Positions 1 through 5,974 of a stretch of DNA of 8,541 nucleotides are shown here, piece after piece. The stretch lies in NCBI GenBank assembly GCA_003133505.1, contig PKXT01000113.1, positions 3,698 through 12,238 on the forward strand, given 5' to 3'. The position numbers and the translations under genes are program-made. The notes beneath the pieces are model-generated. The model was not told where the DNA came from and did not search any database. It worked only from the letters and a program-made list of their open reading frames with translations. Positions within the stretch are counted from its first letter, which is position 1; each line of letters starts with the position of its first letter. The DNA comes from Acidobacteriota bacterium (lineage in GTDB: Bacteria > Acidobacteriota > Terriglobia > Acidiferrales > UBA7541).

Positions 1-250
1 CTTCGGCGATGGCGTCCTGGGCTTGGCGCTTGGTGCCCACAAAGAGCACAGCCTTTCCATGCGCGGCCATTTCGGTGACGTAGCGCGACGCGTCGCGAAA
101 CATCTTGACGGTCTTCTGCAGATCAATAATGTGAATTCCGTTGCGTTCCCCGTAAATGTACTCGCGCATCTTGGGGTTCCAGCGGCGGGTTTGGTGGCCA
201 AAGTGAACACCAGCCTCCAGCAAATCTTTCATCGAAATTTCTACCGGCAA
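1..250 (-). CDS. rpsB: 30S ribosomal protein S2, N-terminal part (cut by window edge)
   Basis: S2 sits on the small-subunit body and helps recruit S1 to the ribosome. The visible N-terminal 83 residues include the family hallmark MKDLLEAGVHFGHQTRRWNP, followed by a YIYGERNGIHIIDLQKT block and VLFVGTKRQAQDAI, all typical of bacterial S2. I place the start at a TTG codon (248-250), giving MPVEIS before MKDLL. A perfect AAGGAGG ribosome binding site lies 4 nt upstream, whereas the internal ATG at 230-232 is 22 nt from it. The gene is third in a rplM-rpsI-rpsB operon, 195 nt after rpsI, and tsf would be expected next beyond the window. The family assignment is certain; the non-ATG start is inferred from the ribosome binding site. 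Confidence 0.97.
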   Translation of the reverse strand, partial: MPVEISMKDLLEAGVHFGHQTRRWNPKMREYIYGERNGIHIIDLQKTVKMFRDASRYVTEMAAHGKAVLFVGTKRQAQDAIAE

Positions 251-254
251 AATT

Positions 255-261
255 CCTCCTT
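255..261 (-). promoter_or_regulatory. Shine-Dalgarno site deciding the rpsB TTG start
   Basis: On the minus strand this reads AAGGAGG and is followed after AATT by TTG. rpsI (AGGAGG, 4 nt, GTG) and rplM (GGGAG, 4 nt, GTG) show the same 4-nt spacing. This supports the upstream TTG over the internal ATG as the rpsB start. Confidence 0.75.
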
Positions 262-346
262 AAGTAAAGGGATGTTTACCCAGGTACGGGACGGGACTTT
301 CAACTCACGGAAGCGAGCGAACGATACCGCAACAACACCCTTTTGC

Positions 347-411
347 GCCGGCCACTTGCCGGCCGTGAAATTCACCGCCCGCTGGAAGCATCGAACCACC
401 GCCAGCGGGCG
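347..411 (-). promoter_or_regulatory. Two hairpins in the rpsI-rpsB spacer (possible rpsB leader)
   Basis: The 195-nt spacer between rpsI and rpsB contains two inverted repeats. One is a perfect 10-bp stem pairing 376-385 with 402-411 (CGCCCGCTGG / CCAGCGGGCG, 16-nt loop). The other is GCCGGC-N5-GCCGGC at 347-363. A competing 6-bp pairing, GCATCG/CGATGC, overlaps the first stem. Neither hairpin is followed by a U-tract on the transcribed strand, so a simple terminator is unlikely. Several bacteria are known to have structured S2 leaders, so an autoregulatory leader or a processing site is an inference, not a match to a known model. Confidence 0.4.
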
Positions 412-445
412 ATGCAAAAATTCGCAACACCACGATCCGCGAGAA

Positions 446-868
446 TTAGCGCTTGCTGTACTGGAAGCGGCGGCGTGCGCCCTTCTGCCCGTACTTCTTG
501 CGCTCTTTCATGCGGGAATCGCGCGTCAAAAAGCCATTTTTCCGCAATGCATGGTGCAATTCCGGATTGAACTTCGCCAGCGCGCGGGCAATGCCCATGC
601 GCACCGCTCCCGCTTGTCCGCCCACGCCACCGCCCTTTACCATGGCGCGTACGTCGAGCTGGTCCATCGTCTGGGTGAATTTCAGAGCTTCAATCGCGGT
701 GTTATGCCACACCACGTTCTTGAAATAATCGTCCACGGGACGGCCATTTACCACGAACTTCGCCGGCCCCGGCTTCAGGTAAACGCGGGCAACGGATTCT
801 TTTCTGCGCCCGGTTCCGTAGAATGTTTCGCGGGCGGCTCGTTCCATCGGGCTTTCGGTCGGACTCAC
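446..868 (-). CDS. rpsI: 30S ribosomal protein S9
   Basis: S9 is a head protein of the 30S subunit, and its C-terminal tail reaches the P-site tRNA anticodon stem. The protein (140 residues from the GTG start) has the family start YGTGRRKESVARVYLKPG, the central VKGGGVGGQAGAVRMGIARAL block and the invariant basic tail ending FQYSKR, so it is complete. Most S9 proteins are about 130 residues; here there is a short extra N-terminus (SPTESPMERAA). The GTG at 866-868 follows AGGAGG (873-878) by 4 nt, while the ATG at 845-847 has no ribosome binding site. The frame stays open further upstream to a TTG at 893-895, but that codon also lacks one. It lies 72 nt downstream of rplM in the same transcript. 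Confidence 0.97.
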   Translation of the reverse strand: MSPTESPMERAARETFYGTGRRKESVARVYLKPGPAKFVVNGRPVDDYFKNVVWHNTAIEALKFTQTMDQLDVRAMVKGGGVGGQAGAVRMGIARALAKFNPELHHALRKNGFLTRDSRMKERKKYGQKGARRRFQYSKR

Positions 869-940
869 ACTTCCTCCTGCAATTTTGACCTGCAAATCAT
901 AAAATTAAATTCCACAAGCGCCTTGATTAGAGCTCCAGGG

Positions 941-1414
941 CTATACAGCAACGGCGGGGGGCGCCGGCTGTGGATTCTGGCCCGCGTGGCGCAACAGCGA
1001 TTCCTTACCCAGATAAATGCGCAGCTTTTTGGCGCGGCGGGCGCGCAGCTTATTCTTCGGCAACATTCCCAGCACGGCTTCGCGAATCACGAAATCAGCA
1101 CGCCCCGGCATCAGCCGCTGAATGGGAATTTCCTTCAGTCCGCCGGGATAGCCGCTGTGCCGCCGGTAAATCTTTTGCTGGATCTTGTTGCCGGTAATCC
1201 GGATGTGCTCGGCGTTGATCACCACGACGTGATCGCCGCAATCCAGATGAGGCGTGTAATTGGGCTTTTCCTTGCCAATCAACAGGCGCGCCACGTGCGT
1301 GGCTAGGCGCCCCAACACTTGCCCTTCCGCGTCCACCACTACCCAGCGGGCTCCAACCGTCAATTCTTCGGCCTCTCGGCCCCTTGCCACATGTGTACGT
1401 ATCACTGCGCTCAC
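941..1414 (-). CDS. rplM: 50S ribosomal protein L13
   Basis: L13 is an early-assembling 50S protein that binds 23S rRNA. The sequence shows WVVVDAEGQVLGRLATHVA near the N-terminus, then NYTPHLDCGDHVVVINAEHI, the HSGYPGGLKE turn and AVLGMLPKNKLRARRAKKLRIY near the C-terminus, matching L13 throughout. From GTG 1412-1414 the protein is 157 residues, slightly longer than the usual 142-150, because of an N-terminal extension before WVVVDAEG. That GTG is 4 nt after GGGAG. A second GTG (1406-1408) is a possible alternative, giving 155 residues. This is the first gene of the operon, with a predicted transcription start only about 20 nt upstream of the GTG. Confidence 0.97.
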   Translation of the reverse strand: MSAVIRTHVARGREAEELTVGARWVVVDAEGQVLGRLATHVARLLIGKEKPNYTPHLDCGDHVVVINAEHIRITGNKIQQKIYRRHSGYPGGLKEIPIQRLMPGRADFVIREAVLGMLPKNKLRARRAKKLRIYLGKESLLRHAGQNPQPAPPAVAV

Positions 1415-1440
1415 ACCTCTCCCGCTAGAGACAAACCCTG

Positions 1441-1469
1441 ACAATACGGGAACCCGCGATTTTTGTCAA
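1441..1469 (-). promoter_or_regulatory. Sigma-70-type promoter of the rplM-rpsI-rpsB operon
   Basis: Read on the minus strand, a perfect -35 TTGACA (1464-1469) is followed after exactly 17 nt by TATTGT (1441-1446), a 4/6 match to TATAAT. Transcription would begin near 1434, giving a leader of about 20 nt before the rplM GTG, too short for a large structured leader. The -35 and -10 boxes also form a dyad, TGACAA...TTGTCA (1463-1468 and 1439-1444). Confidence 0.8.
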
Positions 1470-1510
1470 CGCGGAAATTCTGGTGGCCATGTCCCAAATT
1501 ATTGGATCAG

Positions 1511-1548
1511 GACGCTGAAGCGTCAAACGATGAGCATTTGTCTCATCG
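1511..1548 (-). terminator. Tandem hairpins downstream of the monooxygenase gene
   Basis: Two adjacent inverted repeats lie between the monooxygenase stop (1618) and the rplM promoter. One is a 7-bp stem, CGATGAG-N7-CTCATCG (1528-1548); the other is GACGC-TGAA-GCGTC (1511-1524), extendable to 6 bp. On the minus strand the first stem is followed by only TTT, so a classical intrinsic terminator is weakly supported. The position, just before a strong promoter, fits insulation of the ribosomal operon. Confidence 0.4.
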
Positions 1549-1617
1549 CAGTATGATGCCGTGACTCTTGCATGCCGCTACGCAGCAATGAAACCCGAAA
1601 TCAGGGCATCCCTGCCA

Positions 1618-2865
1618 TTAGGAAGACGCTATGCCGCGACTAGCGAGATCAACTTTGGATGTTTTCACGTGCTCGGGGCGAAAACCCATACCCACAACCC
1701 GCGCGGGAATGCGCCTCAAAATCGGAAAGCGGCGGAGAAGCTTCAGCGCCAAAGGCAGCTCTAGAGTTCCGGAACTGGCCAGAACTCCCCGGATCACATT
1801 ATTTTGAATGCCGATTTGCAGCCGCTGCATGGCCCACGTCGGGAAGTGCCTTCGCCTTTGCACTGCTTGAAGGTCATTCGTGGCGCAAGTTCCCCGCAGA
1901 AGTTTCGGCCCCAGAATGTTCGCGGTGGCCACCGCGTCCTGAATAGCCAGGTTGATTCCCACGCCGCCGATGGGCGACATGGCATGGGCGGCATCGCCAA
2001 TGCACAGCAATCCCGAGCGTGACCATCGCGCCAGCCGGTCAACCGTCACCGTCAACACGCTGACGTCTTTCCAGTCGCGCAACTCACTCACGCGGTCGCG
2101 CAGAAAGGGCGAGAGACCGGCAATTTCCTCGCAAAACGCCGCCAGCCCGCGTTCCCGTACCTTTTCAGCGCTGCCCTTCGGAATGACGAAGGCGCATTGC
2201 CAGTAATCTTCGCGGTTCAGTTGTACCAGAATCCTGCCCTTGTCAACGTGACCCAAGGTTTGCGGCGGATCCGTTGGCTGGCGGCTGATGCGCATCCACA
2301 TCACATCCATCGGAGCGCCGAGATCAATAACCTCAAGTCCCGCCTGTTCACGCACCAACGACCGGCGGCCGTCGGCGCCTATGGTCAACTGGGTACGGAC
2401 TTCCAGCGAGCCATTGGGACTTTTCGCGCGCACTCCCGCCACCACCTCATCTTCAATAACGAGCTCCGTCACCTCAGCCTGCATCTTCAAATGGAACCTT
2501 GGATACCGCTTGGCCTGTTCGACGACGAAATTCAGAAAATCCCACTGGGGCATCAACGCGAGAAATTTGCAGTGCGTTGGCAGGTGCGTGAAATCCGCGA
2601 TGAAAACGCTCTCTTTGCCTACCTCGCCGGCCAGCTCTTTTACCTCCTGATGGGGGCGTTTCAGGAACTCGTCCAGCAGGCCGAGCTCATACATGATTTC
2701 GAGCGTGGAAGGATGGATCGTGTCGCCACGAAAATCGCGGAGGAAATCCGCATGTTTCTCAAGGACGACCACGTCAACACCCATTCTCGCCAGCAGGAAG
2801 CCCACCATCATTCCAGCGGGTCCGCCCCCGGCGATACAACAGCGTGTGTTAATCACCTCGGTCAT
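1618..2865 (-). CDS. FAD-dependent monooxygenase/oxidoreductase (PheA/TfdB/UbiH type)
   Basis: A flavoprotein of the PF01494 FAD-binding superfamily, which uses NAD(P)H and O2 to hydroxylate aromatic or quinone-like substrates; the substrate here cannot be told. The 415-residue protein has the N-terminal dinucleotide-binding GGGPAG (13-18) with the ribose-binding acidic residue in VLEK (Glu36), the middle DG motif IGADGRRS (about 162-169), and the C-terminal GD motif CIGDAAHAMSPIGGVGINLA (288-307). Length and all three motifs indicate an intact enzyme. It lacks an obvious N-terminal signal; the last ~50 residues are basic and hydrophobic. I chose the ATG at 2863-2865 (MTEVINTRCCIAGGG) because the glycine motif begins at the usual distance, although no clear Shine-Dalgarno precedes it. 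The gene stands alone, so no pathway can be read from neighbours. Confidence 0.9.
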   Translation of the reverse strand: MTEVINTRCCIAGGGPAGMMVGFLLARMGVDVVVLEKHADFLRDFRGDTIHPSTLEIMYELGLLDEFLKRPHQEVKELAGEVGKESVFIADFTHLPTHCKFLALMPQWDFLNFVVEQAKRYPRFHLKMQAEVTELVIEDEVVAGVRAKSPNGSLEVRTQLTIGADGRRSLVREQAGLEVIDLGAPMDVMWMRISRQPTDPPQTLGHVDKGRILVQLNREDYWQCAFVIPKGSAEKVRERGLAAFCEEIAGLSPFLRDRVSELRDWKDVSVLTVTVDRLARWSRSGLLCIGDAAHAMSPIGGVGINLAIQDAVATANILGPKLLRGTCATNDLQAVQRRRHFPTWAMQRLQIGIQNNVIRGVLASSGTLELPLALKLLRRFPILRRIPARVVGMGFRPEHVKTSKVDLASRGIASS

Positions 2866-3046
2866 GTGGACGATACTATTACGTGAAATTACGAAATATC
2901 CTGACAATAAATTTTGGGGAGATTGGCTCGAAATCGAAGGAGTCTGTGGAGCAGCGGAGCGGCTTTATACCTGGAACCATATCGGTACTAATTAAGGCGC
3001 GAATGTGAAAGATCATTGCCCCAACAAAATATTTACGATGAACGTT

Positions 3047-3607
3047 TTATGGTGACGACGAAAGAGATGTTGCCGCGCGGGCGCTCTCGCGGCCCGGAGC
3101 AGCCCCGCTTCCAGCAGCGTCGGCGGTCTTATCAATCTCGATGGAGCCTTTGAAATACGCCCCATCCTCAATCATGATCCGGCTGGTGACCAGGTCGCCC
3201 ACCACCGAGCCATCCTTCTTAATCTCAATTCGATCACGTGCGCGCAAATTTCCCTTCACGCTCCCGTACACCACCACTTCGCGGGCAATCAGGTCCGCGG
3301 TAACTTTCGCGCCCACGCCGATGGTCAGTTTGCGTTCGTCGAGTTGAATCAGCCCCTCGACGGTTCCTTCGACCACCAGATCATCGTCCCCCGTAATTTC
3401 GCCTTTGACGTGCAGCCCGGGGCCCAGGCGGGCGGCGTTACGGTCCGTCAGCGAAGCCGGCGCCGCTGAATGCGCCGCTGGAGAATACATATTGTCATTG
3501 GGATTCATTCTGGCAGGCTCCCTTAACGGCGCGATTGGCGCGCCACTGCGTACAGCGCTTTCCGGCGCGCCGCTTTGCGGCGAATCCGGTTTTTTATTTC
3601 CCCACAT
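3047..3607 (-). CDS. Bactofilin family polymer-forming cytoskeletal protein
   Basis: Bactofilins (PF04519, formerly DUF583) self-assemble without nucleotides into membrane-associated filaments that scaffold cell-wall enzymes and shape. The 186-residue protein has a disordered Ala/Pro/Ser-rich N-terminus (about 1-60), a beta-helical core (about 61-160) and a short Ser/Ala-rich tail. The core has regularly spaced Gly and hydrophobic positions: LHVKGEITGDDDLVVEG, then VYGSVKGNL, then GSVVGDLVTSRIMIEDGAYFKGSIEI. The start MWGNKK at ATG 3605-3607 follows GAGGG by 7 nt; MWG/MWx-KK starts are common in the family, while the in-frame frame further upstream has no ribosome binding site. There is no adjacent M23 peptidase gene, a frequent partner elsewhere. 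The upstream promoter is unclear. Confidence 0.93.
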   Translation of the reverse strand: MWGNKKPDSPQSGAPESAVRSGAPIAPLREPARMNPNDNMYSPAAHSAAPASLTDRNAARLGPGLHVKGEITGDDDLVVEGTVEGLIQLDERKLTIGVGAKVTADLIAREVVVYGSVKGNLRARDRIEIKKDGSVVGDLVTSRIMIEDGAYFKGSIEIDKTADAAGSGAAPGRESARAATSLSSSP

Positions 3608-3763
3608 TAATTTTCCCTCAAACTGCAAAGCGGCGGCCCCGCCCGGCAAACTGGCCAACCGCGGGCTGGAATTGCCAGACTATCCCTTACGACTCGCGCC
3701 ATGCAAGCCCAAAATCGAAACTTCATGCCTAAACTGCGGATTTTCCATTAGTTGAAGTATTTA

Positions 3764-3788
3764 GCGCTGGGGGGGTGCGCCCAGACGC
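3764..3788 (-). terminator. GC-rich hairpin at the end of the lexA transcription unit
   Basis: GCG-CTGGG (3764-3771) pairs with CCCAG-CGC (3780-3788) around an 8-nt loop with a single bulged base at 3785. It lies downstream of the lexA and TRIC-remnant stops and upstream of the bactofilin gene. On the minus strand it is followed by TAAATACTT and not a U-run, so it is a possible but weak terminator. Confidence 0.35.
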
Positions 3789-3814
3789 AGATGCCCTGCT
3801 GAGGGACTTCTATC

Positions 3815-3934
3815 TCAATTTTGTACCACATGCGGCAGATTCCAGTGGCGCCACACGCTTACCATGCGCAACGTGAAGCATACGATTCCCCCTAGGATTG
3901 CAGCCCACACCGGAGGAACGCAAAGTTTCCTCAT
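3815..3934 (-). pseudogene. 3' remnant of a TRIC/UPF0126 (YicG/YadS-like) cation channel gene
   Basis: From ATG 3932-3934 the frame reads MRKLCVPPVWAAILGGIVCF, then TLRMVSVWRHWNLPHVVQN and a stop. This looks like the last transmembrane helix and terminus of TRIC-family (UPF0126) channels, which end in a VP..AA..GG.V.F.LR...(V/I)RW.W.LP pattern. A full member has about 200 residues and seven helices; here only about 40 remain. The frame stays open to the right, but the sequence before the ATG (about 3935-4000) gives only weak family resemblance, and beyond that lies lexA. I read it as a gene end left by a deletion or rearrangement. It could still be translated as a small membrane peptide. The assignment comes from recalled family patterns, not a search. 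Confidence 0.55.
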
Positions 3935-4007
3935 AGCCGAGTGGCACAGAATGTTGGGGAGGATACGAGGGGGAAAAAATCCGCGTAGTCCTGGAGTTGA
4001 TAACGCT

Positions 4008-4637
4008 TTAATACTTGCGCAGGACGCCGATGACGCGTCCCTGCACTTCCACTTTGTCCGCGGCAACGTAAATCGGTTTCATCTGCGAATTGGCCGGCTG
4101 GAGGCGAATCTTTCCGCCCGGCTCGCGGTAAAAGCGCTTTAACGTGGCCTCTTCGCCATTCACTAACGCAACAACAATTTCGCCTTTGTTGGCCACCTGG
4201 GTCTGCTCAACGACGATAAAATCGCCATCCAGAATGTGATCGTCCTGCATGGAATTGCCTTTCACCTGCAGCACGTAGGAATTTTGCCCACGCGTGAAAT
4301 CGCCCAGCGATACGGCTTCGCGCGTTTCAATGGCCTCCAGCGGACGCCCCGCCGCAATGCGCCCCAGCAAAGGCAACTCCACCACGTGACGCTCGAGCAC
4401 CTGGGCCCGCACCGGCCTCGGCAATTGCAGCACTTCAATGGAGCGCGAAAGATTGTGCCCGCGCCGGATGAAGCCCTTGCGCTCCAGCGTGTTCACGTGC
4501 TTGTGCACTGTCGCGAGCGACGCCAGCTTCATGCCTTTGGCGATTTCCTCGTAACTGGGCGAATAGCCGTCGCGGTTGGAATGGTTCACCACAAAATCCA
4601 GCACCTGTTTTTGCCGCTTGGTTAAAGTCATGGTCAT
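4008..4637 (-). CDS. lexA: LexA SOS-response transcriptional repressor (autoprotease)
   Basis: LexA represses DNA-damage genes as a dimer and is inactivated when RecA filaments stimulate self-cleavage. The 209-residue protein has an N-terminal winged helix-turn-helix (about 1-66; PSYEEIAKGMKLASLATVHKHVNTLERKGFI at 27-57, given here by position). The scissile Ala96-Gly97 lies in GRIAAGRP, the catalytic Ser129 in VKGNSMQDD and Lys167 in EATLKRF; the 38-residue Ser-Lys distance matches other LexAs (37 in E. coli). All catalytic parts are present, so it should be functional. I chose ATG 4635-4637 (MTMTLTKRQ): GGAGG (4648-4652) lies 10 nt upstream, somewhat far. A second ATG (4629-4631) is less well placed. 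Its promoter carries a candidate autoregulatory operator. Confidence 0.96.
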   Translation of the reverse strand: MTMTLTKRQKQVLDFVVNHSNRDGYSPSYEEIAKGMKLASLATVHKHVNTLERKGFIRRGHNLSRSIEVLQLPRPVRAQVLERHVVELPLLGRIAAGRPLEAIETREAVSLGDFTRGQNSYVLQVKGNSMQDDHILDGDFIVVEQTQVANKGEIVVALVNGEEATLKRFYREPGGKIRLQPANSQMKPIYVAADKVEVQGRVIGVLRKY

Positions 4638-4659
4638 CGCGTGGATTCCTCCATCCACA

Positions 4660-4689
4660 ATTGTAGGCGAACTAAAAGCGAATCGTCAA
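4660..4689 (-). promoter_or_regulatory. lexA promoter
   Basis: On the minus strand, TTGACG (4684-4689, 5/6 to consensus) is separated by 18 nt from TACAAT (4660-4665, 5/6). Transcription would begin near 4653, right at the GGAGG ribosome binding site and about 16 nt before the ATG, so the 5' leader is very short. Confidence 0.75.
4667..4683. promoter_or_regulatory. Candidate LexA operator (direct repeat in the lexA promoter spacer)
   Basis: On the plus strand GCGAAC (4667-4672) and GCGAAT (4678-4683) form a direct repeat with an 11-bp period, i.e. GAAC-N7-GAAT. The repeat exactly fills the spacer between the -35 and -10 of lexA, where a bound repressor would block polymerase. It resembles the GAAC-N7-GAAC/GTTC-N7-GTTC LexA boxes known from Alphaproteobacteria, with one mismatch. 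An outer inverted repeat TTGTAG/CTACAA (4661-4666 and 4690-4695) flanks it. That LexA binds here is inferred from position and symmetry. Confidence 0.5.
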
Positions 4690-4742
4690 CTACAAATTAT
4701 GTCACCAGGAAACGGAATCGGCCGGCGGCCAGCGAGTCTGTC

Positions 4743-4763
4743 GTTCCCAGAGAAAGCGGGAAC
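4743..4763. repeat. Hairpin repeat, degenerate copy (GTTCCC-N9-GGGAAC)
   Basis: A 6-bp inverted repeat in the divergent lexA/channel intergenic region. Its right half, GAAAGCGGG, is shared with the stronger hairpin at 6056-6075, suggesting two diverged copies of one dispersed palindromic repeat. It lacks a U-tract. Confidence 0.45.
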
Positions 4764-4840
4764 AACGTGCCGTCGATTTCGCATTCTGACGGTGCGCGTT
4801 ATCTAGTCCATAGCGTACAATTCCTTCTTTCGCCTGGAAA

Positions 4841-5466
4841 GTGAGTCCTATTGGATACCGCAATTCGCGCGGAGGAAAAAGAATCGGGGGCGCGTTGAAG
4901 CCTTCAGCGACGGCGTGTTCGCGATCGCCGTGACCCTGCTCGCTCTGGACCTTAAAGTCCTCAGCCTTCCCAACGGAATGGCCGTCCCCGGGCTAACCTC
5001 CACCGGATTGGGGGCCGCGCTCGCGCGCCAGTGGCCCTCCTACATGGCCTCCATTACCAGCTTTTTTTCCGTTCTGATCATGTGGGTGAACCATCACGCC
5101 ATATTCAGGATCGTTTGCCGGGTGAACGTCCGTTTGCTTCTAGCCAATGGTCTTCTGCTGATGGTCGCGACCATCGCCCCTTTCAGCACCAATCTGGTGG
5201 CGGAGTATTTCCGGACGCCCGGCGGCCGCCTGGCCTGCCTCATTTACGGCGGCACTTTCCTGCTCGGCAGCATCGCCTTCAACCTCACCTGGTATGTCAT
5301 TACCCATGATCCCGGCCTTCTAAGACACGATGCGCCGGAATCCATGATTATAAAAATTATGCGCAGTTATCGAAATGGAGTTCCCATTTACCTGGTGGCC
5401 ATGCTGGGTGCATTTATCAGCGTTTACGTCACCATGGGAATTTGCACCGCGCTGTGGATTTACTAG
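4841..5466 (+). CDS. TMEM175-family potassium channel (DUF1211), apparent 5' frameshift
   Basis: Bacterial TMEM175 proteins are six-helix potassium-permeable channels in the inner membrane. The family signature RVEAFSDGVFAIAVTLLALD starts at 4891, followed by hydrophobic helices (e.g. YMASITSFFSVLIMWVNHHAIF, shown at about 5041-5106; LLLANGLLLMVATIAPF; LACLIYGGTFLLGSIAFNL; IYLVAMLGAFISVYVTMGICTALWIY at the end). The uninterrupted frame has no ATG/GTG/TTG before the GTG at 4915, which is inside the signature. A GTG at 4841 opens the neighbouring frame (VSPIGYRNSRGGKRIGG), and adding one G to the G5 run at 4886-4890 would join it to RVEAFSDG, giving a normal 208-residue protein. Either a sequencing or real one-base deletion, or a non-standard start (CTG 4834), explains this. 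The GTG has no good ribosome binding site. A TACAAT box at 4816-4821 may be a -10 element, without a clear -35. Confidence 0.8.
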
Positions 5467-5482
5467 TCGGCGGTGGCCCGTG

Positions 5483-5508
5483 ACGCCTAAGCTATGCGAT
5501 GCTGGCGT
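5483..5508 (+). other. Imperfect hairpin between channel and EVE genes
   Basis: ACGCC and AGC (5483-5487, 5490-5492) pair with GCT and GGCGT (5501-5508), giving 8 bp with a two-base bulge. No T-run follows, so it is only a weak terminator candidate. A second small stem, CTCTC-GCGG-GAGAG (5548-5561), sits closer to the EVE ribosome binding site. The rest of the 124-bp gap shows nothing clear. Confidence 0.3.
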
Positions 5509-5590
5509 GGAAGGCACAATCCCAGTGAAGGCTATTCGCTACAACTTCTCTCGCGGGAGAGCTGCCACAAAATATTGGAGGAATTGACCG

Positions 5591-5974
5591 ATGCCCTATT
5601 TGTTGAAAACCGAGCCGACCTGTTATTCCTTCGCTGACCTGCAGCGTGACAAAAGTACGCTCTGGGACGGAGTCGCCAATCCCGCCGCCGTCAAGAACCT
5701 TCGCGAGATGAAACCGGGTGAGGACCTGGTGATTTATCACACTGGTGACGAAAAGAGCGCCGTCGGCACAGCTACAGTTCTTTCGGTGGACGCGAGCGAT
5801 CCCAAAGTTCCCCGCGTGACGATTGCCGCCGTGAAGGCGCTCGCGCATCCTGTGACCCTGGCGGAAGTTAAAGCCAGCGATCTCTTCGCGCAATCTCCGC
5901 TCGTCCGTCAGGGACGCCTTTCCGTGGCTCCCCTGACCGCGGCGCAGTTTCGTTTCCTGGTGGAGCACAAGTAG
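5591..5974 (+). CDS. EVE domain-containing protein (Thy28-like)
   Basis: EVE domains are PUA-like folds that bind modified bases in nucleic acids; in bacteria many stand-alone copies have no known role, while fusions act in restriction of modified DNA. The 127-residue protein is a single domain: start MPYLLKTEP, then LWDGVANPAAVKNLREMKPGEDLVIYH (about 24-50), KSAVGTATV (56-63), a VTLAEVKA block (about 88-95) and the ending LVRQGRLSVAPLTAAQF (104-120). These are the usual EVE landmarks in order, so it is complete. The ATG follows GGAGG (5577-5581) by 9 nt. It is 124 bp downstream of the channel gene in the same direction. No restriction or methylase gene is adjacent, so a housekeeping or RNA-related role is more likely than defence. 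Confidence 0.92.
   Translation: MPYLLKTEPTCYSFADLQRDKSTLWDGVANPAAVKNLREMKPGEDLVIYHTGDEKSAVGTATVLSVDASDPKVPRVTIAAVKALAHPVTLAEVKASDLFAQSPLVRQGRLSVAPLTAAQFRFLVEHK

Noticed and set aside
276..306. Possible separate promoter for rpsB (TTGAAA near 299 with TAAACA, minus strand)
   Set aside because: The spacer would be 19 nt and the -10 matches only 3/6; read-through from the strong rplM promoter is sufficient.
23..1306. Long plus-strand open frame opposite the ribosomal protein genes
   Set aside because: It is antisense to rpsB, rpsI and rplM, which have unmistakable conserved motifs; its translation shows no family features and no ribosome binding site.
2197..2886. Plus-strand open frame opposite the monooxygenase
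   Set aside because: Antisense shadow of a gene with all three FAD motifs intact.
3975..4007. Intrinsic terminator right after lexA (T6 run on the minus strand)
   Set aside because: The T-run is present but the preceding bases form no stable stem.
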